From Metarhizium brunneum (Eukaryota > Ascomycota > Sordariomycetes > Hypocreales > Clavicipitaceae), in the NCBI RefSeq assembly GCF_013426205.1, contig NC_089427.1:1798001-1862000 (forward strand): 64,000 nucleotides of DNA. The letters are read 5' to 3'. Below, piece by piece: positions 14,212 through 24,772 of this stretch; the stretch's first letter is position 1, and every line of letters begins with the position of its first letter. The translations under genes and the position numbers were made by a program. The notes beneath the pieces are model-generated. The model was not told the origin of the DNA and did not search any database. It saw only the letters and a program-made list of their open reading frames with translations.

Positions 14212-15296
14212 ATGCTGACAGCAATCGGGAGGGCTGCCGCCCGCAGAGTCCTGCTCCCCAGCAGAACAGCCGCATCAAAACATGCGACACAACTACCCCA
14301 TGGATCCGTGGCTTATCACCTCCCCAATGCCTTGACTCTACTTGTCGCCGCCCGGCCCATGACCGTGTCGGCGTGGATGCGCTCGCCGGCCAAGACCTCT
14401 GGCAGCAAGACGAAGAGAACCAGCACAGCTACGAAGGAGAAGAAGACAAAGAAGACGACGACTAAGAAGGCCTCTGCAGCCAAGAAAAAGACTAAGAAGG
14501 CCGCTGCACCAAAAAGAAAAACCAAGAAGGTGCTGACTCCTGAGGAGAAGGAGAAGGCGGATCTGAGGGAGCTGAAGAAGATGGCGTTGTTGAAGAGACC
14601 GACCCAATTACCCGAGTCGGCGTGGGCCGTCTATGTGACGAACAATATTGGTGCTGGGGAGGGCAAAGTGACAGAGAGGATCAAGGAGGTTTCTAGTAGA
14701 TTTGCTGGGCTGTCGGAGTCGGAGAAGGAGGTATGTTGCGCTCTTGTTCATTGGTGCTTCTACAATTGGTTGAACCCGTCTGCGGGAAATCAGTCGCGGC
14801 ACCTTGTGGGAGGCAAGACATAGACATTCATTAGAGGTGCTAACAGACGCAGGGCCTTAAATCTACCGCTCAATCCAACCACGATGCCAACAAAAACACC
14901 CGCCAGCAGTGGGTCGAGTCACACCCCGTGGAGGCTATCTACATAGCCAACATTGCTAGACGCCGCATTGCCCGCAAAACCAACAAGTCGCGCCTCTACC
15001 TAATTCATGATGAGCGCCTGCCCAAGCGTGCTCGCAGTGCCTATGCGCTGTTCATTAAGTCCCGCTTCTCCCAGGTTAACAGTCAATCTGGCAGCGGCAC
15101 GGCACAGGATACGTTCCGTGCTATGAGTGAGGAGTGGCGGTCCATGTCGGAGTCGGAGAAGCAGCCGTTCGAGGAGGCGGCGGCCTCGGAGGCGGAGAAG
15201 TCAGCGGCGATCTTCAAGGAGTTGAAGGAGAAGGCTAGGGTGTATTTGAAAGCCCAGGGAGGTGCTGCTAGGCACGTGCCTTCTGTGAGAGGATGA
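14212..15296 (+). CDS. Mitochondrial two-HMG-box DNA-binding protein (Abf2/TFAM-like), 320 aa
   Basis: Two exons, 14212-14730 and 14853-15296 (321 codons), with intron donor GTATGT, branch GCTAAC and acceptor CAG. The N-terminus MLTAIGRAAARRVLLPSR lacks acidic residues and is Arg/Ala-rich, a strong mitochondrial targeting signal. A Lys/Thr-rich linker (roughly residues 65-115, many KKTKK units) follows. The first HMG box is about residues 125-200 (KRPTQLPESAWAVYV ... FAGLSESEKE) and the second about 225-300 (LPKRARSAYALFIKSRF ... EEWRSMSESEKQPFEEAA). Proteins with this layout coat and compact mitochondrial DNA and help maintain nucleoids. The second box carries the more canonical features. 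Whether it is the Abf2 orthologue or another mitochondrial HMG protein is not settled. Confidence 0.85.
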
Positions 15297-15723
15297 GGTG
15301 CTGAAGCAAAGGAACAAGTTGGCCATGCTTCAATGCTGCTGTCCAATCAGACCATGTGCGATATCTGTTGGCAGTCTAATGGAGAATAGAAGCAGAAGAA
15401 TATACAGTAGATGCTTGGTTCAGCTTCCGGCCAAGACGCGGTTGTGTCTAGCCTCGTGGCGCCGTTGCCGATTTTCTTTTGTCGCGTTGGATGTCATGAG
15501 TTATTGTCCGTTTACTGTACATTAGCAAGGATAAATGCCATGTTTACTCGTTTCAACCCGTCCCATTCACTCGTCGTTTCTTACATTGCTAAACTCCCAT
15601 GTATTTATATACATAAATCAACGCTATTGAATGCTCCCCCAATGCTAGGCGGTAACCCAAGGCAGACCTGTCCAACCAACACCACGCTATGCACCCAGTA
15701 ACAAGGCTCCCCCAAAAAAGCAA
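15297..15723. other. Convergent 3' region
   Basis: 427 bp between the stop codons of the HMG-box gene and the minus-strand unknown gene. It holds 3' UTRs only; no feature is seen. Confidence 0.55.
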
Positions 15724-17058
15724 TTACTTTTTAGCAACCCCTTCTACTTCCAAAACAACTTCTCCTTCGGCATCAAACCACCGCGCCCCCGTGGTCTTGA
15801 TCTCCCTCCCACTAGCAAGATACATGAGCAGATAAATATGTTTCGCCACATGTCCCCAACAATAAAAACGCATCCAATCATGCATTTTGTCCCGTCTACA
15901 CCAGACCCCCCACCCGGCGAGTCCGCTTCTCAAGTAATTCGTCAGAAACACCCATGTATCAAGTCGAGTCTGGTCGGACCACGACGTGCAGTCTACCAGC
16001 CAGTAGCCCCTCTCAAAGGGGTCAATTTGGCGGGCTGATATCGGCTTATAGCGAGTGGAAAGGTCGCGGGAGAGTTTGTCGAGTTTAGGCGACACGAGCG
16101 AGGTGGGGTCCAAATTGACCGTTGACGTTTCTGGAGAAGGGGGCCTGATGTCTAGTGTGTGGGAGAAGAGCTCTATAGCGGAGAGGTCTGAGGAGCGGAT
16201 TGGGCCGGTGTCAGATGTACTGCGGGCGAGGGGTACGTCTGTTTGGGGCGCGGTGGTAGCGGTGACGATGGCCTTGGTGCTTTTGGTTGGGGGTGGTGCG
16301 GATTCGGCACGGGGAGAGGACACGAAGCTGTTGGAAATGTGGGTGATGTCGAGAGCGTCGTCTTCTTGGAGGGGACGTTTGTGAAGACCGGCTGGGAGAT
16401 GGGGTGTGACGGGAATAATATCGGGTTTGGGATAGGTTGGGGCCTCGTTGTCGGAGGGGATGGGTATCGACGAGGGGATGTTGATAAGGTCAAGGCTGCT
16501 TCTTGGTGAAGCGGCTCTGGCGTGATCCTTGGGCGAGGGAGGGCTTGATGAGGGCGTCTTTTGGAGATAGCGCTGCAGGACTCGAGTTGGCGTGACGTTG
16601 ATGATGCCGGCGTCGGGAAGCGGATATGAGTCGCTTATTTGGCTGGGCGGCGGATTCCACGACGACGGCGAAGGAGTCGCGATTTGGAGCCTTCTTTGTA
16701 AGGAAGAGCGTGTATTTGCGCGTAGAGGCGGCGAAGCCCGATTATCTATTGCGCTCTGGAAGCTGAGGTCTTGGGATTCTGGACAGAAGGCTTCTTCCAC
16801 AGTCGGCGTCACGTAGTCCTGACTGGACTCCGGGGGCGGTCCTGGCAACGGGTGTAAATCACGATGGCGCTGGTTGAGTGAAGGTAGTTGCGGTGTGCTT
16901 GCTGGGCAAGGCAGAAGTGTTGCGGGCGCGATAATATCGACTCTGCTTCCGGGCTGGAAAGCGAGATATGCCCGCGCGAGGTGTCTGTACGTGTCGTCAT
17001 CGGAGACTTTGCTCGGCGAGGTTACGTGCACGAGGATCTCGACGTCGTGAGGTTCCAT
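15724..17058 (-). CDS. Unknown Pro/Ser-rich protein with a conserved-looking C-terminal domain, 444 aa
   Basis: A single uninterrupted frame from ATG (17058) to stop. I do not recognise a named family. Residues 1-60 look folded (EILVHVTSPSKVSDDDTYRHLARAYLAF). Residues 60-330 are low-complexity and Pro/Ser/Thr-rich with many SP/TP dipeptides, so probably disordered and phosphorylated. About 345-444 form a compact Trp-rich segment (FERGYWLVDCTSWSDQ, GVWCRRDKMHDWMRFYCWGHVAKHIYL). The layout of short N-terminal domain, long disordered linker and aromatic C-terminal domain suggests a fungal-specific regulatory or scaffold protein. There is no signal peptide or clear transmembrane helix. The reading frame is strongly coding in character, so existence is likely while function is unknown. 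Confidence 0.75.
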   Translation of the reverse strand: MEPHDVEILVHVTSPSKVSDDDTYRHLARAYLAFQPGSRVDIIAPATLLPCPASTPQLPSLNQRHRDLHPLPGPPPESSQDYVTPTVEEAFCPESQDLSFQSAIDNRASPPLRANTRSSLQRRLQIATPSPSSWNPPPSQISDSYPLPDAGIINVTPTRVLQRYLQKTPSSSPPSPKDHARAASPRSSLDLINIPSSIPIPSDNEAPTYPKPDIIPVTPHLPAGLHKRPLQEDDALDITHISNSFVSSPRAESAPPPTKSTKAIVTATTAPQTDVPLARSTSDTGPIRSSDLSAIELFSHTLDIRPPSPETSTVNLDPTSLVSPKLDKLSRDLSTRYKPISARQIDPFERGYWLVDCTSWSDQTRLDTWVFLTNYLRSGLAGWGVWCRRDKMHDWMRFYCWGHVAKHIYLLMYLASGREIKTTGARWFDAEGEVVLEVEGVAKK

Positions 17059-18654
17059 GGTGTGGCGGTCAAGGTTGCGGATTGTGTTGAAACGGTGGTC
17101 ATGGCGAAGATGGGCAATTACGTAGTATATGCGCTGGTGTTGAAAGCGAGGTTGGAGCTAAGGTGAATGTAGTATACATGTGTAACTACAGATATTCACG
17201 AGCTGGTAGAACAAAAGAGCGCGGGGCGGTGGAGGTTTGTGGCTCGAGGGGAAGCCGAGGGCTGCCTAGAGGCGGTGATGATGACAAGTGGACCTGTTTC
17301 TCAGGATTTGAAGTCTTGCCGAAGCAGGTTATTGCTCCCATGTTGGAGGGCGTTGTAGAATTAACGCGTAGATGCCGGTTTATAGGCAGCTGTACGGATT
17401 GAGTGATTTGACGTCGTGAGTCGCGCCGGATCTGAGACCTGGACGCTGGATGTGGTGGAGAAGGTGCGAACGTGTACTGAGTACTTGGGTGCCTATACTT
17501 GAGCATGTTCTCGAGTATGTACTCCAACTTGTCCTTGTACTTGCTCAGTGTTCCAAAACCATGCCATTACACTGCGTATGGTGACGACCTGAGCAAAAAC
17601 TCCACAAGCTGTGCACGGCAGCCCAGCCAGCTTAAACACCTTCGTGCCCAATTTAGAACAAGGCGTCAATACATCCAAGCTTGTGCGACCTGCTCAACAT
17701 GCAAGTGCTCAACTGCTCGCTAATCTAGGCACGGATTCCCCACCTCTGCTTACATCGTGCAGATGCTCAACATCGAAGCCAAAGCCAACTCGAACCACAA
17801 CCACCAAACAACCGAGCAGCATCTATATTGCCCACGATTTGTCGTTGAAATGGCTCTCGAACTGTCACCAGCATCCGCCTCTCCAACCGACGAGTCATTC
17901 CCCGTCGGCCATTACGCGCTTCACTTGTTCCCATTCAGTCTATACTCCATCATGTCACGCTTCACGTACATACCTAGGTACTTGGCAAACTAACAGGTCA
18001 CATCACATGCAAGTTTCCTGCTCTAACAGCCGACAAACTCCCCTCGCCGATAACAGATAGTCTGTACATCTCATACCACATCTGCAAATACTGCCCGCAC
18101 CGGCTCCCCCTGCTCACGAGTCGGTCATCAGAAGCATCATGATGCAACTACACAAGATTTACCCACTGCCTCTTTCCGTACCATTGGACGGGCTACCGTC
18201 TGGAGCGTGGCCATTGGACACGTTCATTTATTGCACCCAACGCGACTGATGCTCGTTGGCTATAACATGTCGAAACAATTGCAAAGAAGAAAAGAAAAAC
18301 ACCAAGCGACTACCTAGTAGTCAGGCCCAGGTGAGAGTGTAGATGACCCGGCCATTGCTCGCCTACCTGACCTGACCTGACCATTGCTCTATACATCTAT
18401 GGCAACAGTTAGGGTTAGGGTTAGACATAAGATGACATCGACTTGTAATTCGACAAGAGCAATGGTCAGGTCAGTCGGGTGGTATGCACTTCTCGGCCGA
18501 GATGCATGCATAAACGCACCAATGAGCCAAGCCGTGCGACCCGCCCACTTAAATCTCCAACCTCAATTGGCGCCTTCGACAACACCATCCAGTCCTTCTC
18601 CGAACCCCCCTTTATAACCACCTAGGTACCACCCAACACAAACCAACAACTGAC
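17059..18654. other. Divergent intergenic region between the unknown gene and ERG26
   Basis: 1.6 kb with no gene. It contains a 19-bp inverted repeat enclosing telomere-type TTAGGG repeats (18372-18474) and a TTTATAA box at 18611-18617, about 40 bp before the ERG26 start codon. The frames at 17611-18060 and 17757-17993 show no family features. Confidence 0.5.
18372..18474. repeat. 19-bp perfect inverted repeat with interstitial TTAGGG repeats in the loop
   Basis: The arm CTGACCTGACCATTGCTCT at 18372-18390 is exactly the reverse complement of 18456-18474. The 65-nt loop carries TTAGGGTTAGGGTTAG at 18409-18424, the usual fungal telomere unit 2.7 times. The left arm continues a CCTGA tandem (18366-18380), and the CCATTGCTC core is also present as a near copy just upstream around 18353. 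Confidence 0.9.
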
Positions 18655-19819
18655 ATGTCGAAGCGTGGCGATCTCGGCCGCGTCGTCGTCATCGGCGGCA
18701 ACGGCTTCCTTGGCCACCACATCGTCAACATCGCCCTCTCCCAATGGACAAACCAATCTGTCTCGTCCATCGACCTCAGGTGCCAGCACAACCGCAACTC
18801 CTCCGCCTCCTACTACGAATGTGACATTACCAACAGCGAGCGCCTACTCTCCCTCCTCAAGGACCTCAAGCCCGATGTGGTTATCCACACCGCCAGCCCA
18901 ACCCTTAGCAGCGAGACTAAAGTTGTCAAAGAGCTCTTCAAAAAGGTCAACGTCGACGGGACGCAATCTGTCGTCGAGGCCTGCCAAAAGGCCGGCGTCA
19001 AGGCCCTAGTTTACACTTGTTCCGCAAGCGTCATTAGCGATGCCCAAACCGACCTCAGAAACGCTGACGAGCGGTGGCCCGTGATCCGCGGCGACCAGCA
19101 GACTGAGTACTACGCCGAGACCAAGGTATCACGAAACTTCCCCATCCAACTCCTAGCACAAAACAGAAAGCTAATACCAACACAACAACCAGGCGGCGGC
19201 CGAACAACTTGTCCTCGCGGCCAACCGCTCCCCGCCGTCGAAGCTCCTCACCACATCCCTCCGCCCAGCGGGCATATTCGGCGAGGGCGACGTCCAGGCC
19301 CTGCACGGCTTCGTAAAAGCCTACCAGACCAACAAGTCGCACATCCAGCTCGGCGACAACACCAACATCTTCGACTTCACCTACGTCGGCAACGTCGCGC
19401 ACGCACACCTCCTCGCCGCGCACGCGCTCCTCGTCACCGCCTCATCAGCCACCCAGCCCCTGGACCACGAAAAGGTTGACGGCGAGGTCTTCTTGATCAC
19501 CAATGACTCGCCCTGCTACTTCTGGGACTTTGCGCGCGCCGTATGGCGGGCCTGTGGCAACGAAACCGGCACCAGCGGCGTGTGGACGTTCGGAAGAAGC
19601 ACCAGCCTGACGCTAGGCCTGCTGAGCGAGATCTTTTTCAGCATAATTGGGAAACCAGCCACGTTTACAAGGACGCGGGCTAACATGGCGACCATGACAC
19701 GATACTACAATATTACAAAGGCGAAGAGTGTGTTGGGGTATGAGCCGTTGTGGACGCTGCAGGAGGGTGTGGCGAAGGGCGTGGCTTGGTTTTTGAAGCA
19801 GGGCGAGAACAAGGCCTAG
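18655..19819 (+). CDS. ERG26: Sterol-4-alpha-carboxylate 3-dehydrogenase, decarboxylating (ERG26/NSDHL), 365 aa
   Basis: Two exons, 18655-19125 and 19193-19819 (366 codons), with a 67-nt phase-0 intron between AETK and AAAEQ. The enzyme removes a C-4 carboxyl group with oxidation of the 3-hydroxyl during C-4 demethylation in ergosterol synthesis at the ER, working with ERG25 and ERG27. It belongs to the 3-beta-HSD branch of extended SDRs: Rossmann motif VIGGNGFLGHHIV near residues 11-23, active-site YYAETK (the YxxxK pair) at the end of exon 1, then SLRPAGIFGEGD and FDFTYVGNVAHAHLLAA. The C-terminal part (TLGLLSEIFFSIIG) is hydrophobic and could associate with membrane. Length and motif order are those of the family. 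Confidence 0.93.
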
Positions 19820-21002
19820 TTGGACGAAGCGGTGAAAGTGAATGAGCATATATTGACGGTAGACGGGGGCGCTAGTCAGTGGTGAAGAGGGTGTAAAAGG
19901 GGGGGATTACTGCATGTACGTTTTTAAACAAGAGATAAAGCCCTACGGCGCTTAATAGCTTCACCCATGCCAAGTACACACATGTCCACCAACGCGGCAC
20001 ATTTCACAGGTCACCATGATGCACATGTCGCGGGGCCCATTCATCTCCTCTATTGCTTGCTGCCAACAGGCCACCTAAAACTACCTATCACCAATGTCTC
20101 GCTATGAAAGTTCCCACATCCCAGGCGTTCACTCCACAATCCTCTCGCCACTAGGTGACTCAAACGCCCATCCTTTATACAAAAGGATAAACATTGAAGA
20201 ATGGTTTTTTGTAAAAAAAAAAAAAAAAAGAAGAGGAAAAAATTCTTAAAAAAGACAAAAAGAGTCGAGGCACAGCTTTGGTGTATCAGCCCCCTCTTTT
20301 TTTCTGGTCTTCTCTTCTCCTCTCATCAAGAAATGAAAAAAAAAAAAAGGTCCACAACACGCCATGCTGAACTGAAATAAAGGTGTAACTGCCATAATCA
20401 CCGACTACAGGCAACGGTTTCACCCAAAGAAAGAACAACAGTTCGCCAGAACAAGAAAAGGAACAAAAGGCCTCCTTGGCACGCTCGAGTATGCATTGAC
20501 TGAGAACGCCTTCCGAAGACTAATAAAGAATTTTAAAAAAACGTCGCCAGCTCCATGGGAGATATCTGCCTCATTTGATATGAAGGCAAGCCCGACAATA
20601 AAGCTCAAGAAAAAAAACCAGGAGAAAAATGGCAACTCTGTCGTCACAAGCTCCCTCAAAAAATGCCGACAGACAAGAGCATAGTCGGCTAATGAAAGAA
20701 TGTGCAAACAACCACCAAGATAGTCATGTCCGCATTATCAATGATGGATGGTACGATGATGGCTAAGAAGGCCAGAGGGGGTTCGGGAACAAAACCTGGC
20801 GAAATGAAAGAAAAGAAAGAGATATGGGATGGGGGACCTTTTGTGGTTTATCGAATGACCAAAGTGAGAATGTAACGCCGTTAATAATGCATGTGGCTAC
20901 ACCCAAAACCATACCTTTTTGTATGAGCAAAAGCGCCATGGCTAAATTCAGCTGCACGCCTTGAGCGCGAGTATGTAGAAACCCCGAAAGCGTTAACGCT
21001 CA
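19820..21002. other. Convergent intergenic region with homopolymer A runs
   Basis: 1.2 kb between the stops of ERG26 and LRG1. It has an A16 run at 20214-20229, an A13 run at 20336-20348 and generally A-rich sequence. No gene is supported. Confidence 0.55.
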
Positions 21003-24000
21003 TCATATATTCCCACCAACACCGAGGCCACCGCCCCGACGGCCCCAGGCGGAGTTGCGCCAATCACCGCGCTGGACGTCCGCATCATCCAGATGGCTGT
21101 CAGAGTGGTTCAGCCTAGGATTGTACGGTCCTCGAGCATGGTCCCCTGGGCCCGGCCATCTTTGGGGTGGTGTCGCCTGGCCTGGGTTGACTGGTAGCGC
21201 CGAAGGATCTTGGACTCGGCGTACTGTTCTTTCACCTTGCCAAATGGACGGGTCGGTTTCCACCCGCTTAGGAGGAGATCGGGTTGACACATCCTGTCTA
21301 TTGTAAACTTCACTGGTGTCAACAGCTGGCAGTTGGTCCCTGCGATCTTGGAATCGTTTGAGGATCTCCTTTGTCGTGATCTCCCCGCTGTTGCTGAAGA
21401 TGAAAGGGTCGTTGAGTAATGTTAATAAATCGTCAGGGACCTAGACATTGTCACATTGTCAGAGACGTGGTTCATGTCGTTGTACTGCTGTGGCCAGGGT
21501 GTATTCCATGGGGTAGCAACTTACCTGACACATCTCCTCGATATTGTTGATAAGCATTTCCACAGCGTCTATGACATATATAGCCTCACCATCCAAAGCG
21601 GGGGCTTTGTTTGGGTTTGTCAAGATATTCGGTGCGATGACCGTGGCAAGATTTCTGATGTCCATCTTGGATCCGACATCATCGTCAAGTTGGTGAAAAG
21701 ATCCAGCCCACTTCAAAAAGGAAAATAAAATCTCAAGACTATCACGATGACTCTTTGGCAAGAGGCAGCAAGTCAGGTGAAGACACTGCTTTCTCCTCTC
21801 TAAATCCGGGAGCTTTGCCACAGCGATCCAGAGGCTGTACAACTTGTGCGTCATGAGAGGGTCGGGGAGATCTCGAAGGTACCGCTTGAGTAGCGCTGCC
21901 AGTTGAACAACAGGCTGCTCCATGAAATTAACAACGTCACAGCCCTCCTGGTTGATCTTTTCGACCAATGCCTGCTGCTTCTTGATATTGCCGTTCTTTC
22001 GGAACACACCTTCAACCGACAGGTCCATCTTGCGCATTGAAGCAATAATGTCATCCACAATTGCAGGAATCCGAAGGGTCCCGGGACCAACGCCATCAGT
22101 CGAGTCGGCGCCGTCTCGTTCGATAATGATTTCCAAGGGGACTCCAAAAACGCCCTTCTTTTTTATATTCTTGTTTTTGTCGTTCTTAAATGCCTTACCA
22201 AGGTTCTTCCAGAATGTTGGTTGTTTACGTGATTCAATAAAATTTAGTAACTCGTCGAGCGTAAACTCTTGCTCAACCAAGGGGTGCATTGTTAACACGG
22301 CCAAGTGCCGGACGTTAAAGTACTCCAGGCCGGATAGCTCAGGGAAGAACTTGCGAACCATACGTGTGGGGATGGCCTCGGCAGCACGAATATCAGGGTC
22401 TCTCCCAGCAGATTGAGTTCTTTGATGGCCTGGAGGGCGAATACCGTCGATTCCGGGACCACGGAATAGATCTTGACGAGCGTCTCGGTCACGCTGTTGT
22501 TGCTCCCGAGATTGCTCCACAGCAACGATACGGGGAATATCGTCCAATGTGATGGCATCATTCTGCCCAAACATCAAGTCTGTCGAGCCTTGCAAGTCGT
22601 TCCTCAGTTCATCGGCTCCAGCCGAACTTGGTCGAGGACCTTTCCCATCGGCATCCATAACGCGAGAGGATCGTGCCTGGCGAACACTCGTGGATAAATG
22701 GCGATCAAGGCGGGTACTTCGCAAGCGTCGCACCTCATTGAGTGTATTTTCGTATGTCGATTCGCGGTGATTGTTTTCTTTCTCTCCCGTCCCTGCATAT
22801 GACTTCGATCTGGCATCCGACGCAAGGAACGGCGGCGCGCCTGGTTTGTTGTTTGCAGCGGCGGCTTGGATATCTCCTGCCATATACGGCAGTGTGCCAT
22901 TGCTGCGAAGAATGTCTAATAGTCGAGCCAGGGCCACCTTTAACAGAAAAATGTATTGTCCGAGTTTTGTAACGTGCTCGAATGGTACTTCACCATCCGT
23001 ATTGACCGCGACGCAATTATTGCAGTATACCTTCCCGTCAAATGCATTGTGTCGTGCTTCTCCAAGAGACCTCCCTAGTTCTTTTCCACATCGACCGCAC
23101 TTGACGCACGCAAGATGCCATCGTAATTCACCATTCTTGGCGCATTCATCCTCGATCGAACGCTTACAAAAGACACAATGATCGGAGTCTTTGGCGGAGA
23201 GGTTTGCACCTCCCATTGTTAGTTGCATTAGACTTTCATCGGTCTTGTACGTCTCGAAGTCGTTGAGGTCATTGAGAAGCTGATCAAGCCCGCCATGCAC
23301 CCCGTCATCTCGTTCCAGGCGCAACGCTCCCTGGAGACAGATTCTGATCAAAAGTTTGAGGTAATGAGCTAAGCCGGTAACAAGAGACAGAAGTTCCTGC
23401 GTAACACCAAGTTTTCGGACGCTTGTGTCTTGGGCTTTTGATAGCAATGAAAAGAATGAGACAATCTTTTTGCAGAGTAGTTTGGCTTCGCGTCCATATG
23501 ATAGGCCTGTATGGGGTAGTGTCAGCCTAAAACATCTCTGATACGCCCACTGGAACTCCATTTTCATGGCGTTGGAGCTTACCCTTTTTGCTGTGTGATA
23601 GTACCATTCGGTCAAGTCTATCTGCTGACTGGAAGAGGACTTCGACATGCCATATGAAACGCTTCGCTACAAGGACGCCGTCAACATAAGCTCCGTTGCT
23701 GACGTGGAGGAGCATATCCGAAATGCACGCTGCAGAGGACTCTTCAAACGTTGAAAGAACGCTCCAAATGCGGTAAACCTTTTCTTCCATTCGCTCTTCG
23801 TCAGTCCGGATTCGTTCCCTGGCGGCATCGTCCTTTGGTTCTGGCGGGGGTTCTTCTGGCGTATCACTCGGTTGGCCCAGGCGGACATTCCAGAATTTAT
23901 GAATCATGTAACATTCCGGGTGCCAGTGCTGATTTTGGCCATTGCGGAATATTTCCACAAATTGCTTTAGGATGGCTGTTTGACAACCATTGCACCGTTG

Positions 24001-24772
24001 GGCAAACTGAGTTGAGTAATGGTAATGGCAGTAGACGTGTCCATCATGTTCATAGTAGCTGTCTTGGGCTCCAAAAACTGTCGAGCAAAGCGAGCAAGTG
24101 AAATGATCGACGTGGTACTTTCTATCCAGGGCAGTGATGTAGGACCCTCGCAGGGCTCCTCCACACTGATAGCAGAGTAAGCCTAGTCTTCGAAAATAGT
24201 CCGTTTCACAAAGGGGGTATGGCCCGTCGCCATTCTCGTCATCCGCGGGAAAGAACTTTGATGCCACAATCTCACCACAATCCTGTGTTTGGTCGATTAG
24301 TAAAATGACCCAAGGGGTATTGTGCACGTTCGTGTAAGGACTAGGGCGGAGACAGGATAGAGAGGAGAAGGTGGTGGGTGGCCAAGGCTTAATTTAATGC
24401 CTTATCCAGCCTACTTACGCGGCACTTGAAGCAATCCAAATGAAAGGTACCATCCAGGGCTCGAACAAATTGGCCAGTCAATGGCTCTCCGCACTTTTTG
24501 CAGATCCTCAACTGGCCACTGGCAGTACGCCCGTTTCTTTGTCGCGATCGATTCCTCTCCCCGCTCTTGCGGGGCTGAGGTTCGTCAGTCCAGGTTCCTG
24601 GGAAAGCTCCAGGCATGCTAGAGCCAGAATTGGTGGGCTTGAGGTGATAGGTACTATCTGGCGTTCTTGAACCCCCATTCTGCCAGTTCCTATCGTTTGC
24701 GTAGCCCGAGTCGGATCCTGGGTAGTCACTACGAGAGCGGTCGGTTGAAGGCCGGCCGTGATCCGACGCCAT
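21003..24772 (-). CDS. LRG1: LIM-domain RhoGAP protein (LRG1 type), 1157 aa
   Basis: Four exons: 24419-24772, 23583-24282, 21525-23506 and 21003-21440, totalling 1158 codons; all junctions keep frame. The start is the ATG giving MASDHGRPSTD. After a disordered N-terminus, LIM1 begins at Cys91 (CKKCGEPL) and crosses the first intron, LIM2 begins near 155 (CYQCGGALRG), and a third partial finger follows (CNGCQTAIL ... HWHPECYMIHKFW). Another finger pair is CVFCKRSIEDEC ... RWHLACVKCGRC. The RhoGAP domain is C-terminal (FGVPLEIIIERDG, RIPAIVDDII) with the arginine finger in GVFRKNG and the LLKRYLRDLPDPL motif. In fungi Lrg1 proteins turn off Rho1 and so restrain glucan synthesis and the cell-wall integrity pathway at growing tips. 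The LIM arrangement and the inter-LIM helical region favour LRG1 over RGA1/2. Confidence 0.92.
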
